Positions 26,082 through 35,770 of a stretch of 64,000 nt of DNA are shown here, piece after piece. How positions within the stretch are numbered: position 1 is the stretch's first letter; the number at the start of each line of letters is the position of its first letter. Made by a program: the position numbers and the translations under genes. This stretch comes from JBMYYR01 sp965243605 (lineage in GTDB: Bacteria > Bacteroidota > Bacteroidia > Flavobacteriales > CAJXXR01): contig CBDEVQ010000103.1 in NCBI GenBank assembly GCA_965243605.1, positions 1-64,000 on the forward strand, written 5' to 3'. The notes under the pieces are model-generated. The model did not search any database, was not told where the DNA came from, and worked only from the letters and a program-made list of their open reading frames with translations.

Positions 26082-27374
26082 TTATTTAGCCATTAAAGCT
26101 TCTATTTCATCCGCTTCAAGAGGAATGTTTCTCATTAAATCAAAAGGTTCTCCTTTTTCTTGAACAACAACATCATTCTCTAAACGAATACCTAAATTTT
26201 CTTCTGGGATATAAATACCTGGTTCTACAGTAAATACCATATTAGGCTTAATTGGTTTAGCCCAACTACCTACATCATGAACATCTAATCCAATATAATG
26301 AGATGTACCATGCATAAAGTATTTTTTATACGCTGGCCAATCTGGATTTTCATTATCAATATCCTCTTGAGTAATTAAACCAAGACCAATTAATTCTTTT
26401 TCCATTAAATGTCCAACAGCCACATGATAATCTATTAAATATGTTCCAGGTACTAATAATTTAGTAGCAGCTTTCATTACGCGTAAAACAGCATTATATA
26501 CATCTTTTTGACGAGGCGTAAATTTCCCATTAACAGGAATACATCTTGTCATATCTGAAGCATAATTACCATATTCAGCACCAACATCCATTAGTATTAC
26601 ATCTCCATCATTACATGGTTTATCATTTTCAATATAATGTAATACACAAGCACTTCCACCAGATGCTACAATAGGACCATAGGCAAAACCTCTAGATCTG
26701 TTCCATAAAAACTCATGAGCATATTCAGCTTCAATTTCATGTTCAGATACTCCAGGTTTTACAAAATTTAAAATTCGTCTAAATCCTTTTTCAGTAATAT
26801 CACATGCTTTTTGCATAATATCTAACTCTATAGGATGTTTAATAGAACGCAATTCATGCATAATAGGAGCAAGCCTTTTATAAGAATGTAAAGGGAAATC
26901 AGATTGCATCTTTTTAATAAATCGAGTATCACGAGTTTCAACTTCTACATGTGCTCTTAAATGTTCATTTGTATTTAAATAAACATGCTTTGACTCAATA
27001 ATTAATCCTCTGATTACTGAATCGAATTGGTTTAACCAATAAATAGTTTCAACTCCAGAAACCTCTGTAGCTTGTTCCTTATTTAATTTAGCGCCTTCCC
27101 AAACAGCAATTAAATCACTTGTTTCCTTTAAAAATAAAATTTCACGATGTTTTTTGTTAAAAGAATCTGGAAATACAACCAAAATAGATTCTTCTTGATC
27201 AACACCAGAAAGGTGAAATAAATCGGTGTTTTGTTTTAAACTCATATGTCCATCAGCATTTGTTGGCATAATATCATTGGAGTTTAAAATAGCAAGTCCG
27301 CCTTTTTTTAATTCTTTAGCTAAACGTTTACGGTTATCAATAAACAATTTAGAAGGTATATTATCGTATTTCAT
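26082..27374 (-). CDS. pepP: Xaa-Pro aminopeptidase (M24B)
   Basis: Removes N-terminal residues preceding proline. The five metal ligands of the pita-bread fold are visible: Asp in ILMDVGAEYG, Asp in SDMTRC, His in HGTSHYIGLDVHD, Glu in TVEPGIY and Glu in GIRLENDVVV. The N-terminal creatinase-like domain begins with LFIDNRKRLAKEL. The frame is open 19 codons further upstream (to 27431), but the extra residues do not fit the family, so I use the ATG at 27374, giving 430 residues. No signal peptide; cytoplasmic. Confidence 0.93.
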   Translation of the reverse strand: MKYDNIPSKLFIDNRKRLAKELKKGGLAILNSNDIMPTNADGHMSLKQNTDLFHLSGVDQEESILVVFPDSFNKKHREILFLKETSDLIAVWEGAKLNKEQATEVSGVETIYWLNQFDSVIRGLIIESKHVYLNTNEHLRAHVEVETRDTRFIKKMQSDFPLHSYKRLAPIMHELRSIKHPIELDIMQKACDITEKGFRRILNFVKPGVSEHEIEAEYAHEFLWNRSRGFAYGPIVASGGSACVLHYIENDKPCNDGDVILMDVGAEYGNYASDMTRCIPVNGKFTPRQKDVYNAVLRVMKAATKLLVPGTYLIDYHVAVGHLMEKELIGLGLITQEDIDNENPDWPAYKKYFMHGTSHYIGLDVHDVGSWAKPIKPNMVFTVEPGIYIPEENLGIRLENDVVVQEKGEPFDLMRNIPLEADEIEALMAK

Positions 27375-27520
27375 AGCTTTTTTTCTAATGCAAACAAATA
27401 TAAAGGATTTTGAAAGATTATTTAATGTCATTTATCACTATTAAAATATCGAATTTTAAATTTTAAAAAGAAGCCTTAATTGTGAAAGTAATTAAGATTC
27501 AATATGAATAACGTTTTTTC

Positions 27521-27551
27521 TTGTGTTAAAAACTTACAATGGTTACTTTTG
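27521..27551 (+). promoter_or_regulatory. Promoter of the sdhCAB operon
   Basis: -33 TTG at 27521-27523, a 20-nt spacer and -7 TACTTTTG at 27544-27551. Both match the Bacteroidota sigma-A consensus (TTG...TAnnTTTG). It predicts a 5' UTR of about 55 nt. Confidence 0.65.
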
Positions 27552-27612
27552 TTGGTGGAAAATTGTGTTTTGAGTAGAAACCAATTGAAATCGTAAAAAA
27601 GAATTATTAATT

Positions 27613-28287
27613 ATGAACAAATCAGCGGGATTATTCTCCAGTTCTTTAGGACGTAAGGTGGTGATGGGTTTAACAGGGTTATTCTTGTGCTCATTCCTTA
27701 TAGTTCACTTGATAGGGAACCTTGCCTTATTCAACTCTGATGCTAGCGTTGCCCAACAAGCGTTTAATGAGTACACAAAATTCATGTCCTCGAATCCATT
27801 GATTCGTGTATCTGAAATCTTATTAGTTCTTGGTTTTATAGCACACATTGTAGATGCAGTTATGCTAACCAAAGCAAATAGTAAGGCCAGACCAGTTAAG
27901 TATGCTATGGATAAAAAGAAAAGTTCATGGTATTCACGTAATATGGGAATGACCGGTTCTTTAATTTTAGCATTCTTGATTCTACATTTATCTACATATT
28001 ATGTGGTATATAAATTTGGAAACCCAGGCATCGATAGTAATGGTTTAAAAGATATGTACACGATAGTAATCAATTCATTTGATCAAATCTGGTACACATT
28101 AGTATACATTGTTTGTTTAGTTATTTTAGGATTACATTTAAATCATGGATTCCAATCTGCTTTTCAATCTATGGGATTAAACCACCCAAAATATACACCA
28201 ATTATCAAAAAAGCAGGAACTGCATTTGCAACCCTTATTACAATAGGGTTCTTAAGTTTTCCAATTTATTTTGGATTCATTAATTAA
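27613..28287 (+). CDS. sdhC: Succinate dehydrogenase/fumarate reductase cytochrome b subunit
   Basis: A 224-residue membrane anchor with five predicted helices, the single-subunit (di-heme, menaquinone-type) form. Conserved His residues lie in the helices (FLIVHLIGN, GFIAHIVDA, LILHLSTYY, LGLHLNHGF) and would bind the two hemes. It passes electrons from succinate to quinone in the inner membrane. It is first in sdhCAB and has a consensus-like promoter. sdhA follows after 17 nt. Confidence 0.93.
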   Translation: MNKSAGLFSSSLGRKVVMGLTGLFLCSFLIVHLIGNLALFNSDASVAQQAFNEYTKFMSSNPLIRVSEILLVLGFIAHIVDAVMLTKANSKARPVKYAMDKKKSSWYSRNMGMTGSLILAFLILHLSTYYVVYKFGNPGIDSNGLKDMYTIVINSFDQIWYTLVYIVCLVILGLHLNHGFQSAFQSMGLNHPKYTPIIKKAGTAFATLITIGFLSFPIYFGFIN

Positions 28288-28304
28288 TAAAAGGACTGAA
28301 AAAA

Positions 28305-30239
28305 ATGACAAAATTAGTAAGCCATATACCAGAAGGTCCTTTAGAAAATAAATGGACTAAACATAAAGCTGATAGTTTATTAGTAAACCCAGCAAACCGT
28401 CGTAACATAGATGTTATTATTGTTGGTTCTGGATTAGCAGGTGGTGCAGCAGCGGCATCTTTAGGAGAAATGGGATTCAATGTAAAATGTTTCTGTTTCC
28501 AAGATTCACCACGTAGAGCACACTCAATTGCAGCTCAAGGGGGAATTAATGCAGCTAAAAACTATCAAAACGATGGAGATTCTACTTACCGTTTATTTTA
28601 CGATACGGTAAAAGGTGGAGATTATCGTTCTAGAGAAGCTAACGTTTATCGTTTAGCAGAAGTATCTGCAAATATTATTGACCAATGTGTTGCTCAAGGA
28701 GTTCCTTTTGCACGTGAATACGGAGGTCATTTAGATAACCGTTCTTTTGGAGGGGTACAAGTACAACGTACATTCTATGCCAAAGGACAAACAGGACAAC
28801 AGTTATTAATTGGTGCATACCAAGCTCTTTCTCGTCAAATTAAGAAAGGAACCGTTACAATGTACAACCGCCACGAAATGTTGGAAGTTGTTAAAAAAGA
28901 TGGTGAAGCTGTAGGTATAATTGCACGTGATTTAATTACTGGAGAAATCCAAAGACATTCAGCTCATGCTACTTTATTAGGTAGTGGAGGTTACGGAAAC
29001 GTATTCTTCTTATCTACAAATGCAATGGGTTCTAATGTAACGGCTGCATGGAGAGCTCATAAAAAAGGAGCATTCTTCGGAAATCCATGTTACGTTCAAA
29101 TTCACCCAACATGTATTCCTGTTACAGGAGACCACCAGTCTAAGTTAACGCTTATGTCTGAATCTTTACGTAATGATGGTCGTATTTGGGTTCCAAAGAA
29201 AAAAGAAGATTCAGAAGCAATACAACGTGGTGAAAAACGCGGAGTAGATATTCCAGAATCAGATAGAGATTATTATTTAGAGCGTCGTTATCCTGCTTTT
29301 GGTAACCTTGTACCTCGTGATGTTGCCTCTAGAGCAGCAAAAGAACGTTGTGATGCAGGTTATGGAGTTAATGGAACAGGAAATGCTGTATATCTAGATT
29401 TCTCTGATGCAATTAACCGTTTAGGTAAAGATGCTGTTGAAGCTCGTTATGGAAACTTATTCCAGATGTATGAAAAAATTACAGCGGAAAATCCATATGA
29501 AGTTCCAATGAAAATTTATCCTGCTATTCACTATACAATGGGTGGAATTTGGGTAGATTATAACTTACAAACAACTATTCCAGGATTATTTGCAGCTGGA
29601 GAAGCTAACTTTTCAGATCACGGTGCAAACCGATTAGGAGCTTCTGCATTAATGCAAGGATTAGCCGATGGATATTTTGTAGCTCCATATACTATTTCAA
29701 ACTACTTAGCAAAGCATATTCGTACAGGACACCTTCCAACAGATACACCAGAATTTGCTGAAGCAGAAAAAGAAGTTACAGATAGAATTAATGGGTTAAT
29801 TAATAACAACGGTAATCAATCTGTAGATACTTTCCATAAGAAATTAGGAAAGATCATGTGGGAATACTGTGGAATGGCACGTAATGAAAAAGGTCTTAGA
29901 TATGCAATCCAAGAGATTCGCAAAATTAAAGATGATTTCTGGAAAGATGTTCGTGTTCCTGGTATTGCTAATGGAATGAACCAAGAATTGGAAAAAGCTT
30001 TACGTGTAGCTGACTTTATAGAATTAGGAGAATTGATGTGTATGGATGCATTACACAGAGAGGAATCTTGTGGAGGTCACTTCCGTGAAGAATACCAAAC
30101 AGAAGAAGGAGAAGCAATGCGTAATGATAAAGACTTTACATACGTAGGAGCTTGGGAATATACTGGAGGAGAAGCTCAATTGCATAAAGAAGAGTTAGAA
30201 TTCAATAATATCGAACTTAAACAAAGATCATACAAGTAA
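28305..30239 (+). CDS. sdhA: Succinate dehydrogenase flavoprotein subunit
   Basis: Catalytic subunit oxidising succinate to fumarate. The FAD-binding glycine motif VIIVGSGLAGGAAAASL is near residue 35. SIAAQGGINAAKN marks the flavin-linkage region, and the active-site stretch GANRLGASALMQGL lies further on. Length 644 is normal for the di-heme (type B) family. The stop overlaps the sdhB start by 1 nt (TAATG), so translation is coupled. Confidence 0.97.
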   Translation: MTKLVSHIPEGPLENKWTKHKADSLLVNPANRRNIDVIIVGSGLAGGAAAASLGEMGFNVKCFCFQDSPRRAHSIAAQGGINAAKNYQNDGDSTYRLFYDTVKGGDYRSREANVYRLAEVSANIIDQCVAQGVPFAREYGGHLDNRSFGGVQVQRTFYAKGQTGQQLLIGAYQALSRQIKKGTVTMYNRHEMLEVVKKDGEAVGIIARDLITGEIQRHSAHATLLGSGGYGNVFFLSTNAMGSNVTAAWRAHKKGAFFGNPCYVQIHPTCIPVTGDHQSKLTLMSESLRNDGRIWVPKKKEDSEAIQRGEKRGVDIPESDRDYYLERRYPAFGNLVPRDVASRAAKERCDAGYGVNGTGNAVYLDFSDAINRLGKDAVEARYGNLFQMYEKITAENPYEVPMKIYPAIHYTMGGIWVDYNLQTTIPGLFAAGEANFSDHGANRLGASALMQGLADGYFVAPYTISNYLAKHIRTGHLPTDTPEFAEAEKEVTDRINGLINNNGNQSVDTFHKKLGKIMWEYCGMARNEKGLRYAIQEIRKIKDDFWKDVRVPGIANGMNQELEKALRVADFIELGELMCMDALHREESCGGHFREEYQTEEGEAMRNDKDFTYVGAWEYTGGEAQLHKEELEFNNIELKQRSYK

Positions 30240-30997
30240 TGGCTGGGATGAAATTAACACTAAAAGTATGGAGACAAAATGGACCTAATGATAAAGGTGC
30301 TATTGTAGACTACAAAGTCAATGATGTTTCTCCAGATATGTCGTTTTTAGAAATGATCGATGTATTAAATGAAGATTTAGTAGCTGAAGGTAAAGATACA
30401 ATTGCCTTTGACCATGATTGTCGTGAAGGAATCTGTGGGATGTGTTCTATGTATATCAACGGAGAACCTCATGGACCTGAAAACTTGATTACTACTTGTC
30501 AACTACACATGCGTTCGTTTAAAGATGGAGATACTATTTATATAGAGCCTTGGCGTTCTGAAGCATTTCCAGTTATCAAAGATTTAATGGTAGACCGTAC
30601 TGCTTTTGATGCGATTATTCAAGCAGGTGGTTATGTTTCTGTTAATACCTCTGGTAATACGCAAGATGCTAACGCAATTCCTATTGCTAAAGTAGATGCA
30701 GATATGGCATTTGATGCAGCTACATGTATTGGTTGTGGAGCATGTGTTGCTACATGTAAGAATGGTTCAGCTATGTTATTTACATCAGCTAAAGTTTCAC
30801 ACTTAGGATACCTACCACAAGGAAAGGTTGAACAAGATGAGCGTGTTATTAACATGGTAGAAACGATGGATTCATTAGGGTTTGGTAACTGTACAAACAC
30901 AGGAGATTGTGAAATCCAATGTCCTAAAGGTATTTCGTTAGAGAATATAGCGAAAATGAACCGTGATTATGTTGCAGCTAAAGCAAAACAAAAGTAA
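30239..30997 (+). CDS. sdhB: Succinate dehydrogenase iron-sulfur subunit
   Basis: Carries electrons from SdhA flavin to SdhC. The cysteine sets for three clusters are present: [2Fe-2S] in DCREGICGMC...TC, [4Fe-4S] in CIGCGACVATCKNG, and [3Fe-4S] in CTNTGDCEIQCPKGI. Length 252 is typical. Last gene of sdhCAB, followed by a terminator. Confidence 0.97.
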   Translation: MAGMKLTLKVWRQNGPNDKGAIVDYKVNDVSPDMSFLEMIDVLNEDLVAEGKDTIAFDHDCREGICGMCSMYINGEPHGPENLITTCQLHMRSFKDGDTIYIEPWRSEAFPVIKDLMVDRTAFDAIIQAGGYVSVNTSGNTQDANAIPIAKVDADMAFDAATCIGCGACVATCKNGSAMLFTSAKVSHLGYLPQGKVEQDERVINMVETMDSLGFGNCTNTGDCEIQCPKGISLENIAKMNRDYVAAKAKQK

Positions 30998-31023
30998 TTT
31001 TAGATTGTCTTTAGATAAATTAT

Positions 31024-31058
31024 AAAGCTCCTGTTGATGAAATCAGCAGGAGCTTTTC
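31024..31058 (+). terminator. Terminator of sdhCAB
   Basis: Stem AAAGCTCCTG-TTGAT / ATCAG-CAGGAGCTTT with a GAA loop and a following TTTT. Confidence 0.8.
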
Positions 31059-31113
31059 TATTTATAGAACTTTTTTTAACGCGTAATTACTATATAAAAC
31101 ATTAAATAAATGT

Positions 31114-31121
31114 TACTTTTG
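31114..31121 (+). promoter_or_regulatory. Bacteroidota-type -7 element for the DgkA-family gene
   Basis: TACTTTTG, identical to the sdh -7 element, 27 nt before the start codon. No -33 TTG was found. Confidence 0.4.
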
Positions 31122-31148
31122 AACGTTCATTAATTAGTTAACTATTGT

Positions 31149-31505
31149 ATGAAAGAGTTTTTAACAGGACGTTTTAAAGGAGGTATAACAGCATTTAAGG
31201 GTGCTGTATATTTGATAAAAACAGAGGCTAGTATACAAGTGCAATTAACCATAGCGATTTTGGTTACTATTGCTGGATTTGTGTACAATATTTCACCTGT
31301 TGAATGGATGATACAATGTTTTATGATTGGGTTAGTATTGTCTGCTGAAGGGCTTAATACGGCCGTAGAAGAAATAGCAGATTTTATTCATCCGAATTTT
31401 CATAAGAAAATAGGTGTTATTAAAGATGTAGCAGCTGGTGCTGTCTTTTTTGCAGCTATAGTTTCAATAATAATCGGTGTGTTAATTTATTATCCTAAAA
31501 TTTAG
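31149..31505 (+). CDS. dgkA: Diacylglycerol/undecaprenol kinase family membrane protein
   Basis: A 118-residue inner-membrane kinase with three predicted helices. The family motif is GLVLSAEGLNTAVEEIADF (catalytic Glu and Asn), followed by KDVAAGAVFF. In Gram-positive relatives this family phosphorylates undecaprenol; in E. coli DgkA it acts on diacylglycerol. Which substrate applies here is not known. A separate UppP is encoded 10 kb away, so an undecaprenol role is plausible. Confidence 0.88.
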   Translation: MKEFLTGRFKGGITAFKGAVYLIKTEASIQVQLTIAILVTIAGFVYNISPVEWMIQCFMIGLVLSAEGLNTAVEEIADFIHPNFHKKIGVIKDVAAGAVFFAAIVSIIIGVLIYYPKI

Positions 31506-31547
31506 AAGAAGATAAGAGGTTAAGTTTTTTAGCTTCATTCAAATAAA

Positions 31548-31585
31548 AAAAAGCCTGATAACATATATATGTTATCAGGCTTTTT
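31548..31585. terminator. Bidirectional terminator between dgkA and nrdJ
   Basis: A perfect 32-bp palindrome (31551-31582, arm AAGCCTGATAACATAT) flanked by A- and T-runs. Confidence 0.88.
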
Positions 31586-31605
31586 CATTTTATCTAATGA
31601 TAAGT

Positions 31606-34164
31606 TTATCCACATTTAGAAGATCCACAATCTAGGCAAGTTAAACATCCTTCTTGGTATTGTAATTTTTTAGATTTACAATTCATACAAGATTGTCCTT
31701 TAGCCGAAGTTCCATCTGGAACATATCGTTTTAAGGCTCTGGTAACTCCCGCTTTCCATGTATTTATATTTTCACTATCTAACTGTAATGTTCCAACTAA
31801 ATCAATTAGTTTTTCCATTGGCATTCCATGTCTTAAAATACTTGAAATAAGTTTAGCATAGTTCCAATATTCAGGGTTAAACTTATGAGATAACCCTTCT
31901 ATCGTTGTTTTATATCCTCTTTTATTTGTGAATTGGAAATCATAACGTGTACTTCCATTAGTATCTTTGTTTTTAAGAATTTGACCTCTTGTTAACCATC
32001 TAGGAATAGAAATTCCATCCTCATCATCGGTTAACCCAGTAAAAATCTCGTATGGCTTTTCATCAATAACACCAATAAAAGCAATCCATTTATCTTTATT
32101 GTTTTGAAACCTTACAACATCAGCATCTAATATCTCTGGTCTAATAGATGGGAAATTGACTAAACCTTCGGTTACTTCGTCTTTCTTACTATTTTCTTCT
32201 GCAGAAATTAATACTCCAGATCTTGAACCATCTCTATATACAGTAACACCTTTACATCCAGATTTCCAAGCTTCAATATAACATTGTCCTACTAAATCTT
32301 CGGTAACATTAGATGGCATATTAATAGTTACAGAAATAGAATGGTCAACCCATTTTTGAATGGCACCTTGCATTCTTACCTTCTTTAAATAATCAACATC
32401 ATTAGATGTTGCTTTGTAATAAGGCGATTTAGTAACTAACTTATCTAATTCTGTTTGTGTATAATTTACATCAGTTGCATATCCATTGATTTGCATCCAA
32501 TCCTTAAATTTATGATGAAAGACAATGTACTCTTCCCATGAATCACCAACTTCATCAATAAAATCAACCTTAACATTTTTGTCATTAGGGTTTACTTTAC
32601 GACGCCTTTTGTAAACAGGCATAAAAACAGGTTCAATACCAGAAGATGTCTGTGTCATTAAACTTGTAGTTCCAGTAGGAGCAATCGTAAGTAAAGCGAT
32701 ATTTCTACGCCCATATTTACTCATCATATTCTTTAAATCTTCATCAGATTCAAATAATCGATTAATAAATGGGTTTTGTTTTTCTCTATCCCAATCATAT
32801 ATAGAAAAAGCACCTCTTTCTTTAGCCATTAATACAGAACCTCTATATGCTTCTAAGGCTAATGTTTTATGAATGTTTACAGAAAACTCTGTTGCCTCAT
32901 CAGTTCCATATCTTAAGCCAAGAGCAGCTAACATATCTCCTTCGGCAGTTATCCCAATTCCAGTTCTTCGTCCTTCATCTGCTTTTCGTTGAATGTTCAC
33001 CCAAAGTTCTCTTTCAACAGATTTAATATTTTTATTCTCAGGATCTGAATCTATTTTCTTTAAAATACCATCAATCTTTTCTAGCTCTAAATCAATAATA
33101 TCATCCATGATACGCTGTGCATAGCCTACATGTTCTTTAAATAAATCGAAATTAAAGCTTGCAGAATCTGTAAATGGATTATCTACATAAGAATAAAGGT
33201 TAATAGCGAGTAAACGGCAAGAATCATAAGGACACAAAGGAATTTCTCCACATGGGTTTGTGGAAACAGTTTTATATCCTAAGTCCGCGTAACAATCGGG
33301 TACAGATTCATTAATAATTGTATCCCAAAATAAAATACCAGGCTCTGCAGATTTCCAAGCGTTGTGTACAATCTTATTCCAAATAGGATTTGCTTTAACC
33401 TTTTGAGTAAATTTAGGGTTTTGACTATTAATAGGGTAGGTTTGAGTATATGTTGATTTACTTTCAACTGCACGCATGAAATTATCATCAATACGAACCG
33501 AAACATTTGCTCCTGTTACTTTACCTTGCTCTAATTTTGCATCAATAAAAGATTCTGAATCTGGGTGATTAATAGAAATGGATAGCATTAATGCACCTCG
33601 TCTTCCGTCTTGAGCAACTTCACGTGTTGAATTAGAATAGCGTTCCATAAACGGAACAACACCTGTAGATGTAAGCGCTGAGTTTTTTACAGCTGATCCT
33701 TTAGGTCTAATGTGTGATAGATCATGACCTACACCACCACGTCGTTTCATTAATTGGACTTGTTCTTGATCAATTTTCATGATTCCACCATAAGAGTCAG
33801 AATCACCATCGTTACCAATAACAAAACAATTGGATAAAGATGCAATTTGATATGGATTTCCAATTCCTGTCATTGGACTTCCTTGTGGGACAATATATTT
33901 AAACCCTTTAATTAGATTAAAAATGAAATCTTCACTTAATGGGTTTGGATATTTGGTTTCGATTCTAGCTATTTCGGATGCAATTCTATGATGCATATCA
34001 TCAGGGGTAGCTTCATAAATATTTCCGCCAGAATCTTTGAGGGCATATTTATTTACCCATACCTGTGCAGCCAGTTCATCACCTTTAAAGTACTCTAGAG
34101 AGGCTTCGTAGGCTTCTTGCTGAGTGTAATTTTTTTCCAAAACTATATTTTCCTTTTTTTCCAT
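31606..34164 (-). CDS. nrdJ: Adenosylcobalamin-dependent (class II) ribonucleotide reductase
   Basis: Makes deoxyribonucleotides using B12 and no oxygen-dependent radical. It has the RNR core SNCFVIGNDGDS and GGVGHDLSHIRPKGS, the active-site NPCGEIPLCPYDSCRL, and IAPTGTTSLM. A Cys-rich C-terminus (CMNCKSKK...CLTCLDCGSSKCG) would act as the redox tail or a zinc ribbon. I chose ATG 34164 (MEKKENIV), giving 852 residues; an ATG seven codons upstream is possible. No partner gene and no cobalamin riboswitch were seen upstream. Confidence 0.93.
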   Translation of the reverse strand: MEKKENIVLEKNYTQQEAYEASLEYFKGDELAAQVWVNKYALKDSGGNIYEATPDDMHHRIASEIARIETKYPNPLSEDFIFNLIKGFKYIVPQGSPMTGIGNPYQIASLSNCFVIGNDGDSDSYGGIMKIDQEQVQLMKRRGGVGHDLSHIRPKGSAVKNSALTSTGVVPFMERYSNSTREVAQDGRRGALMLSISINHPDSESFIDAKLEQGKVTGANVSVRIDDNFMRAVESKSTYTQTYPINSQNPKFTQKVKANPIWNKIVHNAWKSAEPGILFWDTIINESVPDCYADLGYKTVSTNPCGEIPLCPYDSCRLLAINLYSYVDNPFTDSASFNFDLFKEHVGYAQRIMDDIIDLELEKIDGILKKIDSDPENKNIKSVERELWVNIQRKADEGRRTGIGITAEGDMLAALGLRYGTDEATEFSVNIHKTLALEAYRGSVLMAKERGAFSIYDWDREKQNPFINRLFESDEDLKNMMSKYGRRNIALLTIAPTGTTSLMTQTSSGIEPVFMPVYKRRRKVNPNDKNVKVDFIDEVGDSWEEYIVFHHKFKDWMQINGYATDVNYTQTELDKLVTKSPYYKATSNDVDYLKKVRMQGAIQKWVDHSISVTINMPSNVTEDLVGQCYIEAWKSGCKGVTVYRDGSRSGVLISAEENSKKDEVTEGLVNFPSIRPEILDADVVRFQNNKDKWIAFIGVIDEKPYEIFTGLTDDEDGISIPRWLTRGQILKNKDTNGSTRYDFQFTNKRGYKTTIEGLSHKFNPEYWNYAKLISSILRHGMPMEKLIDLVGTLQLDSENINTWKAGVTRALKRYVPDGTSAKGQSCMNCKSKKLQYQEGCLTCLDCGSSKCG

Positions 34165-34185
34165 AAAGAACAAACTATAAAACAA

Positions 34186-34692
34186 TTATACAATATCAAA
34201 AATACATTTTTTTTGTAAAGTATCTAAATTGTACAGATAAAATTATTAACATTTTAAATAATTAAAATGTTAATTATGTGGGTTTTATGGTTTTTGTAAA
34301 ATATAAATGTTTGCAAATTTTGCAAGGAAAAATAAGATAAAGAATTTAAATATTTCTAAAATATTATTTTCTTATTAAAATTAGAAATGATATAAATAGT
34401 AATCTTTAAGCTAAATATTTGATTAACAAATAGGTTGTGATAATCTTATTTAAGATTAAACATACGTTTATTTGAATGAAATTAAAAAGCGGATACAAGG
34501 AACATATTTTATTCTAGATTTAAAATTTTTATCTAATATTTTTTTGATAAAAAGAAGAAATATTATTTTAATCTAACATAGATTAATATTAACTAAAACG
34601 ATGTAAAGTAGGTAATCCATCTTATTTTATTTTCCAAAGGCTATGCATCCTAATAGGAATATTTATATTTGAATTTTAAAATAAAGAAACTG
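34186..34692. other. 507-bp AT-rich region between nrdJ and an ABM-domain gene
   Basis: No ORF. It holds a strong hairpin, ATTAACATTTTAA (34245-34257) with its complement (34262-34274) and an ATAA loop, 80 nt upstream of nrdJ. A TATTTTTG element (34197-34204, minus strand) may be the nrdJ -7 box. The rest is unstructured A/T-rich sequence. Confidence 0.55.
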
Positions 34693-34980
34693 ATGTTTAC
34701 GTTAATAGCAAAGATTACTATAGATACAACACATATTGAGTTTGTAACTTCTGAATTACAAAAGTTGATTATACCCAGTAGAGCTAAAGAAGGATGTTTA
34801 TCTTATACAATGTATAGAGATAAAAAAGAAGATAACGTAATTTTTTTTATTGAGAAATGGGAAAGTAATGATGTTTTCATACGACATATGAAAAGCGATT
34901 TAATCTTAAATTATACTAAAAGAACAGAAGGTATGGTTAAAAAGATTGAATTAAATAAGATTGAAGAGATTATAGAGTAA
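34693..34980 (+). CDS. Antibiotic-biosynthesis-monooxygenase (ABM/YgiN-like) domain protein
   Basis: A 95-residue ferredoxin-like dimeric alpha+beta barrel protein. Features are FTLIAKITI, a central SRAKEGCLSYTMYRDK (the usual E-x-G-C-x-x-Y segment) and NVIFFIEKWESNDVFIRH (the E-x-W motif). Such proteins act as quinol monooxygenases or remain uncharacterised. The frame is open from a TTG at 34669, but the fold begins at the ATG chosen here. Confidence 0.8.
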   Translation: MFTLIAKITIDTTHIEFVTSELQKLIIPSRAKEGCLSYTMYRDKKEDNVIFFIEKWESNDVFIRHMKSDLILNYTKRTEGMVKKIELNKIEEIIE

Positions 34981-35000
34981 GTGAACACATAAAAAATCCC

Positions 35001-35008
35001 TATTTTTG
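35001..35008 (+). promoter_or_regulatory. Bacteroidota-type -7 element for the GT2-pyrC operon
   Basis: TATTTTTG, 30 nt before the TTG start of the glycosyltransferase; no clear -33 box. Confidence 0.45.
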
Positions 35009-35037
35009 TCTTTGAATAAAGCTAATACCTGATAATT

Positions 35038-35769
35038 TTGGATAAGAAACTAGTTATAATTCCAACATATAATGAACGAGAGAATGTTTTAGAAATCATT
35101 AATAAAACAATGAATTTTGAAACAGGCTATCATATATTAATAGTTGATGATGGGTCTCCAGATGGAACTGCAGATATCGTAAAAGGGTTACAATCTAAAT
35201 ATTCTTCTCGTCTTCACCTTGTGGAAAGAGAAGGTAAACTAGGATTGGGAACGGCTTATATTACGGGATTTAAATGGGCTTTAGAAAATGGATATGAATA
35301 TATTTTTGAGATGGATTGTGATTTTTCTCATAACCCAAATGATCTAGATAATTTATTAAGCGCTGTTAAAAATGGAGCTCAATTATCAATAGGTTCTCGA
35401 TATATGAATAACTCAGTTAATGTAGTAAACTGGCCAATGGGACGTGTACTGATGTCTTTTTTCGCATCTAAGTACGTAAAGTTTATTACAGGAATGCCAA
35501 TATTTGATGCAACAGCAGGTTTTATTTGTTATCACAGGTCCGTTTTAGAAACGATCAATCTTGATAGAATAAAATTTGTAGGGTATGCTTTTCAAATTGA
35601 AATGAAATTTACAGCATGGAAGTTTGGATTTGATATAAAAGAAGTTCCAGTTGTTTTTACAGACCGATTAAAGGGTCAATCTAAGATGAGCATGGGGATT
35701 TTTAAAGAAGCACTATTTGGTGTTATTCAATTAAAGTGGAAAAGCCTTTTCAAAAATTACAAACGATAA
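35038..35769 (+). CDS. Polyprenol monophosphomannose synthase-like glycosyltransferase (GT2)
   Basis: Cytoplasmic GT2 enzyme of the DPM1 family, expected to transfer mannose (or a related sugar) from a nucleotide to polyprenyl phosphate. It has PTYNEREN, DDGSPDGT, the metal-binding MDCDFSH and the GQSKMS segment. At 243 residues there is no C-terminal membrane domain. The start must be TTG (35038): the catalytic core begins eight codons later and the next ATG would remove it. Followed 2 nt later by pyrC. Its lipid-linked sugar could feed GT-C enzymes such as the one at 6904-8937. Confidence 0.88.
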   Translation: MDKKLVIIPTYNERENVLEIINKTMNFETGYHILIVDDGSPDGTADIVKGLQSKYSSRLHLVEREGKLGLGTAYITGFKWALENGYEYIFEMDCDFSHNPNDLDNLLSAVKNGAQLSIGSRYMNNSVNVVNWPMGRVLMSFFASKYVKFITGMPIFDATAGFICYHRSVLETINLDRIKFVGYAFQIEMKFTAWKFGFDIKEVPVVFTDRLKGQSKMSMGIFKEALFGVIQLKWKSLFKNYKR

Positions 35770-35770
35770 C

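Noticed and set aside
31606..31614. Exact DnaA box TTATCCACA
   Set aside because: A single isolated copy that coincides with the last codons and stop of nrdJ (Lys-Cys-Gly-stop); no cluster around it.
34186..34692. Cobalamin riboswitch for nrdJ
   Set aside because: No sequence resembling the conserved B12-box core or its flanking stems could be seen on the minus strand.
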